From NCBI GenBank assembly GCA_024708885.1, contig JANJXT010000026.1, positions 1 to 64,000 of the forward strand: a stretch of 64,000 nucleotides of DNA, in the 5' to 3' direction. Below the pieces are notes generated by a model. That model made no database searches. It was not told where the DNA came from and saw only the letters and a list, made by a program, of their open reading frames with translations. Of this stretch, positions 46,106-57,093 are shown in pieces. The position numbers were made by a program, and so were the translations under genes. Every line of letters starts with the position of its first letter. The first letter of the stretch is position 1. The DNA comes from Thiobacillus sp. (GTDB taxonomy: Bacteria; Pseudomonadota; Gammaproteobacteria; Burkholderiales; Thiobacillaceae).

Positions 46106-49100
46106 TTATGCGGTGGGGGAAAGATGCTTGCGGTAATTGGCCGCGTAATAGAGCACCGGGATCACCACCAGCGTGAGCAGGGTGGAAACCAGGATGCCGA
46201 AGATCAGCGATACCGCGAGACCCGAGAAGATCGGGTCGTCGAGGATGAAGAAGGCGCCGAGCATGGCCGCCAGACCGGTGAGCACGATCGGCTTGGCGCG
46301 GGCGGCGCCGGCCTGGATCACCGCTTCCTGGAAATCCATGCCGGCGGCGGTCTGCTCGTTGGCGAAATCGACCAGCAGGATGGAATTGCGCACGATGATG
46401 CCGGCGAGCGCGATCATGCCGATCATCGAGGTGGCGGTGAACTGCGCACCGAGCAGCGCATGGCCCGGCATCACCCCGATGACGGTGAGCGGGATCGGCG
46501 CCATGATGATGAGCGGCGTCAGATAGCTCTTGAACTGCGCCACCACCAGGATGTAGATGAGAATGAGGCCGACCGCGTAGGCGATGCCCATGTCGCGGAA
46601 GGTCTCGTAGGTCACCTGCCATTCGCCGTCCCATTTCAGGCTGAAGCCGGCGTAGGGATCGGCCGGCTGGCGGATGAAATATTCGTCCAGGGTGCCGCCC
46701 GCTTCGAGGGGCTGCTGCTTGAGCTCGCCGCGCATGGCGAACAGGCCGTACAACGGCGAATCCAGCGTGCCGCCGGTATCGCCGAACACGTAGGCGACCG
46801 GCAGCAGATTCTTGTGATAAATGGTTTTCTCGCGCGTGCTGGGCAGCACCTCGACCAGCTCGGAGAGCGGCACCAGATGGCCCTGTACGCCGCGCACCGG
46901 CAGCTTCAGCAGCTCGTCGATGCGGTTTTGGCGTTCCGGGGGCAGCGCCACGCGCACCGGAATCTCGTATTTCGCGCCGCTGCCGTGGATGGGCGTGACG
47001 TCCTCGCCGGCCAGCCCCATCTTCATCGCCTCGACGATGTCCTTCTGCGCCACGCCCGCCATCGCCGCCTTGTTCTGCAGCACGCGCAGCACGAAACGCT
47101 GGGCGTCGTCCTCGACGCTGTCGTCGATGGCGACGATGCCCGCGGTGTTCTCGAACACGCCGCGCACCTGTTTGGCGACTGCCATCTGTGCCTCGTAGTC
47201 CGGGCCGTAGATTTCCGCGACGATGGGCGACATCACCGGCGGGCCGGGCGGCACTTCGACCACCTTGACGTCGGCACCGTGCCGCTTCGCCACGGCCTCG
47301 ACCAGCGGCCGCACTTCCTGCGCGATGTCGTGGCTCTTGCGCTCGCGCGCGTGCTTGTCGACCAGGTTCACCTGCAGGTCCCCAAGCTCGGGCCCGGCGC
47401 GCAGGTAATACTGACGCACCAGGCCGTTGAAGTTGATCGGCGAGGCGGTGCCGGCGTACGCCTGATAATCGGTGATCTCGGGTACGCCGGCGAGCGCTTC
47501 GCCCATCTCGGCGAGCACCTGCGCCGTCTTTTCCAGCGGTGTGCCGACCGGCATGTCGACGACGACCTGAAACTCCGACTTGTTGTCGAAGGGCAGCATT
47601 TTCAGGATGACCAGTTTCACCACCGGCAGCGCCACCGACACCAGAATGGCGACGCCGATGCCGAGCCACAGCTTGTTGCGCGCGCCGCGACCCGCCGCTC
47701 CGCGCAGGAACGGTGTCATGCGGGTGTGGAACAGCTTGACCAGCCAGGTGTCGCCGCCTTGCGCGGCATGCGCGTCCTGCTTGATCAGCTTGAGTGCCAG
47801 CCAGGGCGTGACGACGAAGGCGATGGCGAGCGAAATCAGCATGCCGATCGAGGCGTTGATCGGGATCGGGCTCATGTAGGGACCCATGAGGCCGGTGACG
47901 AAGGCCATCGGCAGGAGCGCGGCGATGACGGTGAAAGTGGCGAGGATGGTGGGGCCGCCGACCTCGTCCACGGCGCGCGGAATGATCGCCTGCATGCCGT
48001 CGTGGTCCAGGCCCATGCGGCGGTGGATGTTCTCCACCACCACGATGGCATCGTCGACGAGAATGCCGATGGAAAAGATGAGGGCGAACAGCGACACCCG
48101 GTTGAGCGTGAAGCCCCACGCCCAGGACGCGAACAGCGTGGCGGCAAGCGTCAGCAGCACCGCGGCGCCGACGATGAGCGCCTCGCGGCGGCCGAGCGCG
48201 AACAGCACCAGCAGCACCACCGAGGCGGTGGCGAAGATCAGCTTCTGGATCAGTTTCTTCGCCTTGTCGTCGGCGGTGGCGCCGTAGTCGCGGGTCACGC
48301 TGACCTCGACGCCTTCCGGGATGACGGCATTCTTCAGGCTGGCGACGCGCGCGATGACTTTTTCGGCGACGGCGACCGCATTCTCGCCGGGTTTCTTCGA
48401 TACCGCGAGCGTCACCGCGGGAAAGCTCTGGCCGGCTTCGGCCGCGTCGGGGCCGCCGGCGCCGGGACCGTGCCAGACGTAGCGCGCTGGCTGATCGGGA
48501 CCGCCGACGAGGCTGGCAAGGTCGCTCATGTAGACCGGACGGCCGTCCGCCACGCCGACGACGAGCTGCTTCACGTCCTCTACGCCGGTGAGAAAGGTGC
48601 CGGTCTGGACGAGGATTTCCTGGTTGTCCGACACCAGCGTGCCGGAGGGCTGCGCCGCGTTCGACACCTGCAGGGCGTCACGGATGTCCTTGGCCGACAC
48701 GCCGAAGGCGGCCATGCGGTCGGGGTCCATCAGCACCCGCACCGCGCGGCCGGGACCGCCGATGGTGGTCACCTCGCGCGTACCTGCGATGCGCTTCAAC
48801 TCGATTTCGGCCGCGTGCGCGACCTGCTCCAGGTCATAGGCCCCGCGGGTCTCGTCGCGCGTCCACAGGGTCACGGTGACGATGGGCACGTCGTCGATGC
48901 CCAAGGGCTTGATGATCGGTTCGCCGACGCCGAGCTCGGGCGAGACCCAGTCGCGGTTCGCCTGGATGGTGTCGTACAGCCGCACCAGCGCCTGGGTGCG
49001 ATCCTGGCCGACCAGGTATTGCACGGTCAGCACCGCCATGCCGGGTTTCGATACGGAATAGATGTGCTCGATGCCGGCGATCTGCGACAGCACCTGTTCG

Positions 49101-49309
49101 GCCGGTGTCGCCACCAGCGCTTCCACGTCCTTCGCCGAGGCGCCGGGAAAGGGGATGAACACGTTGGCCATGGTCACGTTGATCTGCGGCTCTTCCTCGC
49201 GCGGCGTGACCAGGATGGCGAACAGGCCCAGCAGCGCCGCGATCAGCGCGATCAGCGGGGTGAGCTGGGAGGTGAGGAAGAAGCGGGCGATGCGCCCGGA
49301 GATTCCCAT
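46106..49309 (-). CDS. RND efflux transporter (inner membrane pump)
   Basis: This 1067-residue protein has the twelve-helix AcrB plan with two large periplasmic loops. Helix 4 contains the proton relay in SIGILVDDAIVVVENIHRRM, with two adjacent aspartates as in drug pumps, not the CusA-type metal pumps. In helix 10 the relay lysine is replaced by arginine (IIVRNSILLVDFANE). The opening TPREEEPQINVTMANVFIPF is typical of the subgroup found next to sulfur-transfer genes. It lies between its adaptor (6 bases) and DUF2892 (12 bases). The substrate is unknown. Confidence 0.92.
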   Translation of the reverse strand: MGISGRIARFFLTSQLTPLIALIAALLGLFAILVTPREEEPQINVTMANVFIPFPGASAKDVEALVATPAEQVLSQIAGIEHIYSVSKPGMAVLTVQYLVGQDRTQALVRLYDTIQANRDWVSPELGVGEPIIKPLGIDDVPIVTVTLWTRDETRGAYDLEQVAHAAEIELKRIAGTREVTTIGGPGRAVRVLMDPDRMAAFGVSAKDIRDALQVSNAAQPSGTLVSDNQEILVQTGTFLTGVEDVKQLVVGVADGRPVYMSDLASLVGGPDQPARYVWHGPGAGGPDAAEAGQSFPAVTLAVSKKPGENAVAVAEKVIARVASLKNAVIPEGVEVSVTRDYGATADDKAKKLIQKLIFATASVVLLVLFALGRREALIVGAAVLLTLAATLFASWAWGFTLNRVSLFALIFSIGILVDDAIVVVENIHRRMGLDHDGMQAIIPRAVDEVGGPTILATFTVIAALLPMAFVTGLMGPYMSPIPINASIGMLISLAIAFVVTPWLALKLIKQDAHAAQGGDTWLVKLFHTRMTPFLRGAAGRGARNKLWLGIGVAILVSVALPVVKLVILKMLPFDNKSEFQVVVDMPVGTPLEKTAQVLAEMGEALAGVPEITDYQAYAGTASPINFNGLVRQYYLRAGPELGDLQVNLVDKHARERKSHDIAQEVRPLVEAVAKRHGADVKVVEVPPGPPVMSPIVAEIYGPDYEAQMAVAKQVRGVFENTAGIVAIDDSVEDDAQRFVLRVLQNKAAMAGVAQKDIVEAMKMGLAGEDVTPIHGSGAKYEIPVRVALPPERQNRIDELLKLPVRGVQGHLVPLSELVEVLPSTREKTIYHKNLLPVAYVFGDTGGTLDSPLYGLFAMRGELKQQPLEAGGTLDEYFIRQPADPYAGFSLKWDGEWQVTYETFRDMGIAYAVGLILIYILVVAQFKSYLTPLIIMAPIPLTVIGVMPGHALLGAQFTATSMIGMIALAGIIVRNSILLVDFANEQTAAGMDFQEAVIQAGAARAKPIVLTGLAAMLGAFFILDDPIFSGLAVSLIFGILVSTLLTLVVIPVLYYAANYRKHLSPTA

Positions 49310-49315
49310 GGCCGT

Positions 49316-50356
49316 TCAGTTCTTCGCGGGGGCGCCGCCGCGTTTGGCGTAGATGCCCGCCTTCACCGGATCGAGGGCGATGACTTCGCCAGGATTGAGG
49401 CCCGCCAGCACTTCGATTTCGCCGTGCGCATTGGCCGCACCCAAGCGGATCTGGCGCAGGCTCACGCGCTCGCCCGTTACCACGTAGACCGCGGTGACTT
49501 CCGAGCGGCGCACCACTGCATCGGCGGGAATCGCGAGCTTGCGCGCGCTGCCGGTGGCGAAATGGGCGCGCGCAAACATGCCGGGAATGATGCCTTCGGC
49601 GTTGGCCGGCAGATCGAGGCGCACCTTCACCGTGTGGGTGGCGATGTCGGCCGCGGGCAGTACGGTGACGCCGGCGGCGTCGATCCATTTGCCGAGCGAG
49701 GGGATTTCCACTGCGACGCGCGGCGAGGCCTTGATCTCGGCAAGCTTGTACTGGGGAATGCTGGCGACGACGCGCATGTCCCCGGGGTCGAAACCCGTCA
49801 TCAAGGCTTGCCCCGGCGTGACCGACTCGCCGGGTTCGACGTGGCGCACTGCAACCACTCCGGAGAATGGTGCGGTAATCGTGGTGTAACTGCTCACTGC
49901 CGAAGTTTGGCCGACGCCGGCGCGGGCCGCGCGTGCCGCCGCCTCCGCGGCGCGGTATTCCGCGGTGGCGCGGTCGAGCGCCGCCTGGCTGATGAACTTC
50001 TGCTGGAACAATTGCTGCTGGCGCTCGTAGTTGGCGCGCGCGTTGGCGAGATTGGCCTCTGCCTGCGCCACCTGCGCCTGGCTGCCGGCCACCGCGGCGC
50101 CGAGTTCCTGCGCCGACAGGCGCACGATCACCGAGCCGGCCTTGACGGTGTCGCCAGCGTCGAAGTTCACCGCGGCCACGCGCCCCGCCACCTGCGCCGA
50201 GACCGTCGACTGCTTCACCGCCTCGACCGTGGCCTCGGTCGAATACCCGGTGTCGATCATCTGGTACCTGACCGGGGCGACCGCGAACGGCAGCGTCGCC
50301 CACGCAGGCGCTGCAAGCAGCAGGACAACAAACAACAGGGGGGCGGGGTTGCGCAT
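49316..50356 (-). CDS. RND periplasmic adaptor (membrane fusion protein)
   Basis: This 346-residue protein has an N-terminal signal peptide (LLFVVLLLAAPAWA), a biotinyl-lipoyl-like part with STVSAQVAGRVAAVNFDAGD, a coiled-coil hairpin (QAQVAQAEANLANARANYER and following) and a beta-barrel part with ITAPFSGVVAVRHVEPGES. It would bridge the pump to an outer-membrane channel, but no TolC-like gene follows. It is the first gene of the operon, about 40 bases after the palindrome. Confidence 0.93.
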   Translation of the reverse strand: MRNPAPLLFVVLLLAAPAWATLPFAVAPVRYQMIDTGYSTEATVEAVKQSTVSAQVAGRVAAVNFDAGDTVKAGSVIVRLSAQELGAAVAGSQAQVAQAEANLANARANYERQQQLFQQKFISQAALDRATAEYRAAEAAARAARAGVGQTSAVSSYTTITAPFSGVVAVRHVEPGESVTPGQALMTGFDPGDMRVVASIPQYKLAEIKASPRVAVEIPSLGKWIDAAGVTVLPAADIATHTVKVRLDLPANAEGIIPGMFARAHFATGSARKLAIPADAVVRRSEVTAVYVVTGERVSLRQIRLGAANAHGEIEVLAGLNPGEVIALDPVKAGIYAKRGGAPAKN

Positions 50357-50395
50357 GCGGTTACCTCAAGAAACGTGCATTCTCAAGAAAGACAC

Positions 50396-50411
50396 ATTAG
50401 AATAATCTAAT
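50396..50411. promoter_or_regulatory. AT-rich palindrome, likely operator of the RND-sulfur operon
   Basis: ATTAGA-ATAA-TCTAAT is a perfect 6-base inverted repeat about 40 bases upstream of the adaptor ATG, in otherwise GC-rich DNA. AT-rich palindromes of this kind are bound by ArsR-family repressors such as BigR/SqrR, which control rhodanese and DUF2892 genes in other bacteria. No such repressor gene is nearby. Confidence 0.5.
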
Positions 50412-50577
50412 ATGCGTGGCAATTCAATGACTTTCCTGTTGGCGCGGGTGTGGGTGCAGTGCGGTGTGGCAGCAGTATGCGCCACAAGCCGCCGCCAATC
50501 CAGCGTAGCGAAGCGCCCTGCAAGGCCTGCCCATGCGCCTTTGGGTACAATCCCGTTTTGATTTCCGCGCAGCGCCC

Positions 50578-51651
50578 ATGCAAACCCTGACCGTCGATCT
50601 CGGCGACCGCTCCTATCCCATCCACATCGGCCCCGGCCTGCTCGACCGGGCGGAGCTGATCGTGCCGCATCTGCCGCAGAAGCGGGTCATGGTGGTGAGC
50701 AACGCCACCGTTGCGCCGCTTTATCTGGCGCGTCTCACCGCGGCGCTGGAGGGTGCCGGAGTCACGGTGGCGAACGTGGTGCTGCCCGACGGCGAGGCCT
50801 ACAAAACCTGGGAGACGCTCAATCTCGTGTTCGACGCGCTGCTCGGCCAGCGCGCCGAGCGCAAGACCACGCTCATCGCGCTGGGCGGGGGGGTGGTCGG
50901 CGACATGACCGGCTTTGCCGCGGCGTGCTACCAGCGCGGCGTGCCCTTCGTGCAGGTACCCACCACGCTCCTGTCGCAGGTCGACTCCTCGGTCGGCGGC
51001 AAGACCGGCATCAACCATCCGCTCGGCAAGAACATGATCGGCGCCTTCCATCAGCCGCAGGCGGTGCTGGCCGACACCGACACGCTGCAGACCCTGCCGG
51101 CGCGCGAACTCTCCGCCGGGCTCGCCGAAGTCATCAAGTACGGCCTCATTCGGGACGTGGAATTCCTCGCCTGGCTGGAAGCGAACATGGCCAGGCTGCG
51201 TGCACTGGACCCCGCGGCGATCACCCATGCGATCCACCGTTCCTGCGAGATCAAGGCCCAGGTCGTGGCGGCCGACGAGCGCGAAGGCGGTCTGCGCGCC
51301 ATCCTCAACCTCGGCCACACCTTCGGCCATGCCATCGAGAGCGGCATGGGCTACGGCAACTGGCTGCACGGCGAAGCGGTCGCGGCGGGCATGGTGCTGG
51401 CGGCGCAGACTTCACGGCGGCTGGGCTGGCTTGGCGACGCCGACGTCGCCCGCACGCGCGCCATCGTGCGGGCCGCCGGCCTGCCGGATGCCGCGCCCGA
51501 ACTGCCCTTCGACACCTGGATCGAGTCCATGGGGCACGACAAGAAGGTCGAAGGCGGCCGGCTGCGCTTCGTGCTGCTGAAACAGCTCGGCGAGGCGGTG
51601 ATCACCGGCGAGGTGCCGGAAACCGCGCTGCGCGAAATCCTCATCCCCTGA
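50578..51651 (+). CDS. aroB: 3-dehydroquinate synthase
   Basis: This 357-residue enzyme converts DAHP to 3-dehydroquinate in the shikimate pathway. NAD-binding and active-site parts include [36 protein letters not shown] and the metal ligands in [12 protein letters not shown] and [14 protein letters not shown] 50578 gives [14 protein letters not shown], the standard N-terminus; the longer frame from 50533 is unlikely. No aroK is adjacent. Confidence 0.97.
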   Translation: MQTLTVDLGDRSYPIHIGPGLLDRAELIVPHLPQKRVMVVSNATVAPLYLARLTAALEGAGVTVANVVLPDGEAYKTWETLNLVFDALLGQRAERKTTLIALGGGVVGDMTGFAAACYQRGVPFVQVPTTLLSQVDSSVGGKTGINHPLGKNMIGAFHQPQAVLADTDTLQTLPARELSAGLAEVIKYGLIRDVEFLAWLEANMARLRALDPAAITHAIHRSCEIKAQVVAADEREGGLRAILNLGHTFGHAIESGMGYGNWLHGEAVAAGMVLAAQTSRRLGWLGDADVARTRAIVRAAGLPDAAPELPFDTWIESMGHDKKVEGGRLRFVLLKQLGEAVITGEVPETALREILIP

Positions 51652-51759
51652 CCCCCACCGCACGTTTCCGGCGGTTTCCCGCAAGGCATTGATTGACTCA
51701 GCAGTCACCAGCTTCGGCGACGACGGTTAGCTGGAAACTCGCACAGAATCAAGGCCTAA

Positions 51760-53607
<1,848 letters not shown>

Positions 53608-53620
53608 GTAAGGAGGGCCG

Positions 53621-53646
53621 GGCGGGCGGAGGCGACTCCGCCCGCC
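53621..53646 (+). promoter_or_regulatory. Intercistronic stem-loop after nirS
   Basis: A perfect 10-base stem, GGCGGGCGGA / TCCGCCCGCC, with a 6-base loop (GGCGAC) lies between the nirS stop and the nirT start. No T-run follows, so it is probably an RNA-stability or partial-termination element giving more nirS than downstream product. Confidence 0.65.
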
Positions 53647-53670
53647 GATCGGCTGAGGGGGTAACGAGAA

Positions 53671-54258
53671 ATGAGTGCAAAGAAGGGATGGTGGTCCCGG
53701 CTGCGTTCGCCGACCGCCAAGTATTCCGTCCTGACCCTGCTGGGCGGCGGCTTCATCGCCGGCATCCTGTTCTGGGGCGGGTTCAACACCGGCATGGAAG
53801 CCACCAACACCCTGGAATTCTGCGTGTCGTGCCACGAGATGCGCGACAACGTCTACCAGGAATACAAGCAGACGATCCACTATTCGAACCGCACCGGCGT
53901 GCGTGCCGTGTGCTCGGACTGCCACGTCCCCAAGGACTGGACCCACAAGATCATCCGCAAGGTGCAGGCCAGCAAGGAAGTGTACGGCAAGCTGATGGGC
54001 ACCATTGCCACCAAGGAAAAATTCGAGGCCAAGCGCCTGCAGCTTGCACGCAACGAGTGGAAACGCATGAAGGCGTCGGACTCGCGCGAGTGCCGCAATT
54101 GCCACAGCTTCGACGGCATGAACACCGAGGCGCAGAAGACGCGTGCCAAGAAACAGCACGAGATGGCAGTCGAGGACAAGATGACCTGCATCGACTGCCA
54201 CAAGGGTATCGCGCACACGAAACCGGCGGACATGACCGAAGAGGACGAGGAGATCTGA
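53671..54258 (+). CDS. nirT: Tetraheme quinol dehydrogenase NirT (NapC family)
   Basis: This 195-residue membrane-anchored cytochrome takes electrons from quinol to periplasmic carriers. One N-terminal helix (YSVLTLLGGGFIAGILFW, about 18-35) precedes four CxxCH hemes: CVSCH (51-55), CSDCH, CRNCH and CIDCH. The NapC/NirT hallmark GMEATNTLEFCVSCHEM is present. It lies 63 bases after nirS. It is the likely entry point for electrons to the NirS system. Confidence 0.95.
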   Translation: MSAKKGWWSRLRSPTAKYSVLTLLGGGFIAGILFWGGFNTGMEATNTLEFCVSCHEMRDNVYQEYKQTIHYSNRTGVRAVCSDCHVPKDWTHKIIRKVQASKEVYGKLMGTIATKEKFEAKRLQLARNEWKRMKASDSRECRNCHSFDGMNTEAQKTRAKKQHEMAVEDKMTCIDCHKGIAHTKPADMTEEDEEI

Positions 54259-54310
54259 GCGCCGGCTCGCAGCATTCGACACGCTTTCCATCGACTCAAG
54301 GAGATTCAGC

Positions 54311-55219
54311 ATGAACAAGGCAGTACTCGGCATTTCGGCACTCGGGCTCGCGCTTGCGGCGAGCACCGGTACGGCGTTCGCCGCCCCCGACTGGAACAAG
54401 GTGCCCGCGCGCAAGGTGACCGTGTTCTATCCAGGCGCGTCCAACATCGAGTGGGTCATGAACGGCACCCAGCACGGCGGCGCCAGGGGCCTGAAAAAGG
54501 GCGAGACGTGCATCGCCTGTCACGAGGACGAGAAGACCCGCAACGTCGACATCGCGTCCGACAAGATCCTCAAGGGCGAGAAACTTGAACCCAAGCCGGT
54601 TGCCGGGCGCGTGCCGAGCATTCCGGTAACGGTGCAGGCCGCCAACGACGGCGCGAACCTCTATCTGCGTTTCAGCTGGAAGGATGCCGGTGGCGGCGCC
54701 GAGAAGATGGACAAGGACAACCCGATCAAGCTCGCGGTCATGCTGGAGGACAACAAGGTCGTCGCCAAGGACACGCGCGGCGCGACCGTGCAGATCGGGC
54801 GCGCCGGCGGCTGCTGGGGCACCTGTCACGCGGATGCGCGCACCATGCCGGGCGCGGCCGACACGAAGACCAAGTACGTCAGCGGCGCCTCGCTCGCGTC
54901 CGGCAACTACTACGACCTCATGCAGTGGCAGAGCGGCAAGGGCGGCAAGGGTGTCGACGGCCATGTCGCCGACAAGCGCGTGATGGAAGGCGGCAAGGCA
55001 CTGGTGAAAGCCGAAGGCAAGAAGGAAGGCGACACCTGGGTGGTGACCTTCACCCGCAAGCTTGCCGGCGGGGAGGGCGACATCGCGCTGGCGTCGGGCA
55101 AGTCGTACAACATGGGTTTTGCCATCCACAACGACCACGCTGCGGGCCGCTTCCATCACGTGTCGTTCGGCTACAGCCTCGGCATCGACACCAAGGCCGA
55201 CATCAGCGCGGCGAAGTGA
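54311..55219 (+). CDS. nirB: NirB-like periplasmic diheme cytochrome c-552
   Basis: This 302-residue protein has a signal peptide (cleavage after TAFA, residue 24). One canonical heme site is CIACH at 67-71. A second apparent site at 168-173 is CWGTCH, that is C-x3-CH with three intervening residues. The second part (from about 85) resembles the ethylbenzene-dehydrogenase-type heme-binding fold. NirT-NirB pairs are known beside nirS in Pseudomonas stutzeri, where NirB is a diheme c-552. The name is given by that order and size. Confidence 0.78.
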   Translation: MNKAVLGISALGLALAASTGTAFAAPDWNKVPARKVTVFYPGASNIEWVMNGTQHGGARGLKKGETCIACHEDEKTRNVDIASDKILKGEKLEPKPVAGRVPSIPVTVQAANDGANLYLRFSWKDAGGGAEKMDKDNPIKLAVMLEDNKVVAKDTRGATVQIGRAGGCWGTCHADARTMPGAADTKTKYVSGASLASGNYYDLMQWQSGKGGKGVDGHVADKRVMEGGKALVKAEGKKEGDTWVVTFTRKLAGGEGDIALASGKSYNMGFAIHNDHAAGRFHHVSFGYSLGIDTKADISAAK

Positions 55220-55238
55220 GCCATCGGGAGACGCGGCA

Positions 55239-55604
55239 ATGAACGGCGGCGGGTGCGTTTCGGGACCAGAGCGGCTGCGGCGGACGGCAGCCGTGCTGTT
55301 CGCCGCCTGCGCGGCCATGGCGCCGCTCGCCGCTCCGGCCGCAGACAGCGGGAGCGAGGTGGCGATCAAAAGCATGCGTTTCGACCCGCCGGTCTTGAGA
55401 ATCAAGGCGGGGACCGAGGTCATCTGGGTCAACCGCGAGAAACGCACCAATCACTCGGTCCTCTTCGAACAGGAAAACGAGCTGGAATCCGACCGCCTTT
55501 TTCCCGGCGAAACCTGGCGCCGCACGTTCGAGCGGCCCGGCAGCTACCCGTACCGTTGCGGCCCGCACCCGGACATGCGCGGCCTGATTGAAGTGATCGA
55601 ATGA
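55239..55604 (+). CDS. Amicyanin/pseudoazurin-like cupredoxin
   Basis: This 121-residue protein has a signal peptide (AAVLFAACAAMAPLAAPAA) and then a plastocyanin-type fold. The type 1 copper ligands are a histidine in KRTNHSVLFE and C, H and M in YRCGPHPDMRGL, like the amicyanin pattern. It would carry electrons in the periplasm, possibly to NirS. A cupredoxin is not a usual member of the nir operon. It begins 19 bases after the NirB-like gene and overlaps nirC (ATGA). Confidence 0.88.
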   Translation: MNGGGCVSGPERLRRTAAVLFAACAAMAPLAAPAADSGSEVAIKSMRFDPPVLRIKAGTEVIWVNREKRTNHSVLFEQENELESDRLFPGETWRRTFERPGSYPYRCGPHPDMRGLIEVIE

Positions 55605-55921
55605 AGCGATGCCGACACTCATGGTTTGCGATCGTGCTCGTGATTCCCTGCGTCGCGCTGGCGGCGGGACCGGACACGGCGCGGCAGGGGGAGATCACCC
55701 ATCTGGTCCGCCAGGATTGCGGCTCCTGTCATGGCTTGACGCTGGCCGGCGGGCTGGGCCTGCCGCTGCACCCGGAAGCGCTGCGCGACAAGCCGAAGGA
55801 AAGTCTGGTCGCGACCATCCTGTTCGGCCGGCCGGGCACCGCCATGCCGCCGTGGGCGCCCTTCCTCAGCGAAACGGAGGCCGAGTGGATCGTCGACATG
55901 CTGTTGCAGGGGAAATTCTGA
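55601..55921 (+). CDS. nirC: Monoheme cytochrome c NirC
   Basis: This 106-residue small periplasmic cytochrome has a signal peptide, CGSCH at about residues 40-44 and a methionine ligand in GRPGTAMPPWAPFLSE. The size and position match NirC (c55), which can reduce NirS or serve heme d1 maturation. It overlaps the cupredoxin and NirF genes. Confidence 0.92.
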   Translation: MKRCRHSWFAIVLVIPCVALAAGPDTARQGEITHLVRQDCGSCHGLTLAGGLGLPLHPEALRDKPKESLVATILFGRPGTAMPPWAPFLSETEAEWIVDMLLQGKF

Positions 55922-57093
55922 TGCGCGGCTGGGTTCCCTTTCTTGCGTTCCTGCTGCTGGTGCTGCAAGGCTGCGCGCAGGCGCCGCTGCGCGGCACGGG
56001 CGATCTCGGCGTGGTGATCGAGCGCGCCGCCGGCAGTGTGGAAATCGTCGAGACCAGCGGCCGCACGGTGCTGGCGCGCGTCACGGGACTGGGCGACCTG
56101 TCGCACGCCTCGCTGAATTTCTCGCGCGACGCCCGCTACGCCTATGTATTCGGCCGCGACGGCGGCCTGACGCAGGTCGACCTGCTGCAGCAGAAGCTTG
56201 TGCGCCGCACCCTGCAGGCGGGCAACAGCATCGGCGGCGCGATTTCGCAGGACGGACGGCTGCTCGCGGTCGCCAATTACGCGCCGGGCGGCGTGAAGGT
56301 GTTCGACGCCGCCACGCTCGAACTGCTCGCCGACATCCCGGCGGTGGACGACGCGGGCAAACCGTCCAAGGTCATCGGCCTGGTTGATGCGGCCGGCAAC
56401 CGCTTCGTCTGGAGCCTGTTTGAGGCGGGGGAAATCTGGGTTGGCGATTTCCGCGATCCGCGCCGGCCGCAGCTGCGCAAGTTCAGGAACGTCGGCAAGG
56501 AACCCTACGACGCCATGGTCACCGCCGACGGCCGCCACTATCTTGCCGGCCTGTTCGGCGAGGACGGTCTGGCGATGCTCGACCTGTGGAACCTCGACGC
56601 CGGCGTCACGCGGGTGCTCGATGGCTATGGCCGCGGCGAAGAGAAGCTGCCCGTCTACAAGATGCCGCACCTGGAAGGCTGGGCGGCGACCGGCACCGAA
56701 CTGCTGGTGCCGGCGGTCGGCCGGCACGAGGTGCTGGTGGTCGACCAGGGCAACTGGAAGGAGGCCGGCCGCATCGCGGTGCACGGCCAGCCGGTGTTCG
56801 TGGTGGCGCGTCCGGACAATCGCCAGGTGTGGGTGAACTTCGCCTTTCCGCACAACGACACGGTGCAGGTCATCGACGTGCCGAGCCGTCGGGTCGTGCA
56901 CACCTTCAAGCCGGGCCGCGGTGTGCTGCACATCGAATTCACGCCGCGCGGCGAGCACGCCTGGCTGTCGGCGCGCGACGACAACAAGGTGCTGGTCTAC
57001 GACAGCGAAACCTTCGCCCTCGTCGGAGAACTGCCCGCCGACAGCCCGAGCGGCATCTTCTTCACCCATCGCGCACACCGGACCGGACTATGA
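55921..57093 (+). CDS. nirF: Heme d1 biosynthesis protein NirF
   Basis: This 390-residue lipoprotein has lipobox LQGC (Cys18), so it sits at the periplasmic membrane face. It has the d1 propeller fold without a cytochrome c domain. The histidine known to matter for d1 or precursor binding lines up with His62 in LSHASLNFSRDARYAYVFGR. It probably takes part in a late step from precorrin-derived intermediates. It starts at a TGATG overlap with nirC. Confidence 0.95.
   Translation: MRGWVPFLAFLLLVLQGCAQAPLRGTGDLGVVIERAAGSVEIVETSGRTVLARVTGLGDLSHASLNFSRDARYAYVFGRDGGLTQVDLLQQKLVRRTLQAGNSIGGAISQDGRLLAVANYAPGGVKVFDAATLELLADIPAVDDAGKPSKVIGLVDAAGNRFVWSLFEAGEIWVGDFRDPRRPQLRKFRNVGKEPYDAMVTADGRHYLAGLFGEDGLAMLDLWNLDAGVTRVLDGYGRGEEKLPVYKMPHLEGWAATGTELLVPAVGRHEVLVVDQGNWKEAGRIAVHGQPVFVVARPDNRQVWVNFAFPHNDTVQVIDVPSRRVVHTFKPGRGVLHIEFTPRGEHAWLSARDDNKVLVYDSETFALVGELPADSPSGIFFTHRAHRTGL

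Noticed and set aside
46025-50410. A 1461-codon open frame on the plus strand
   Set aside because: It lies antisense to the RND pump and adaptor genes. Its predicted product is Arg/His/Gly-rich without any family pattern, an artefact of high GC.
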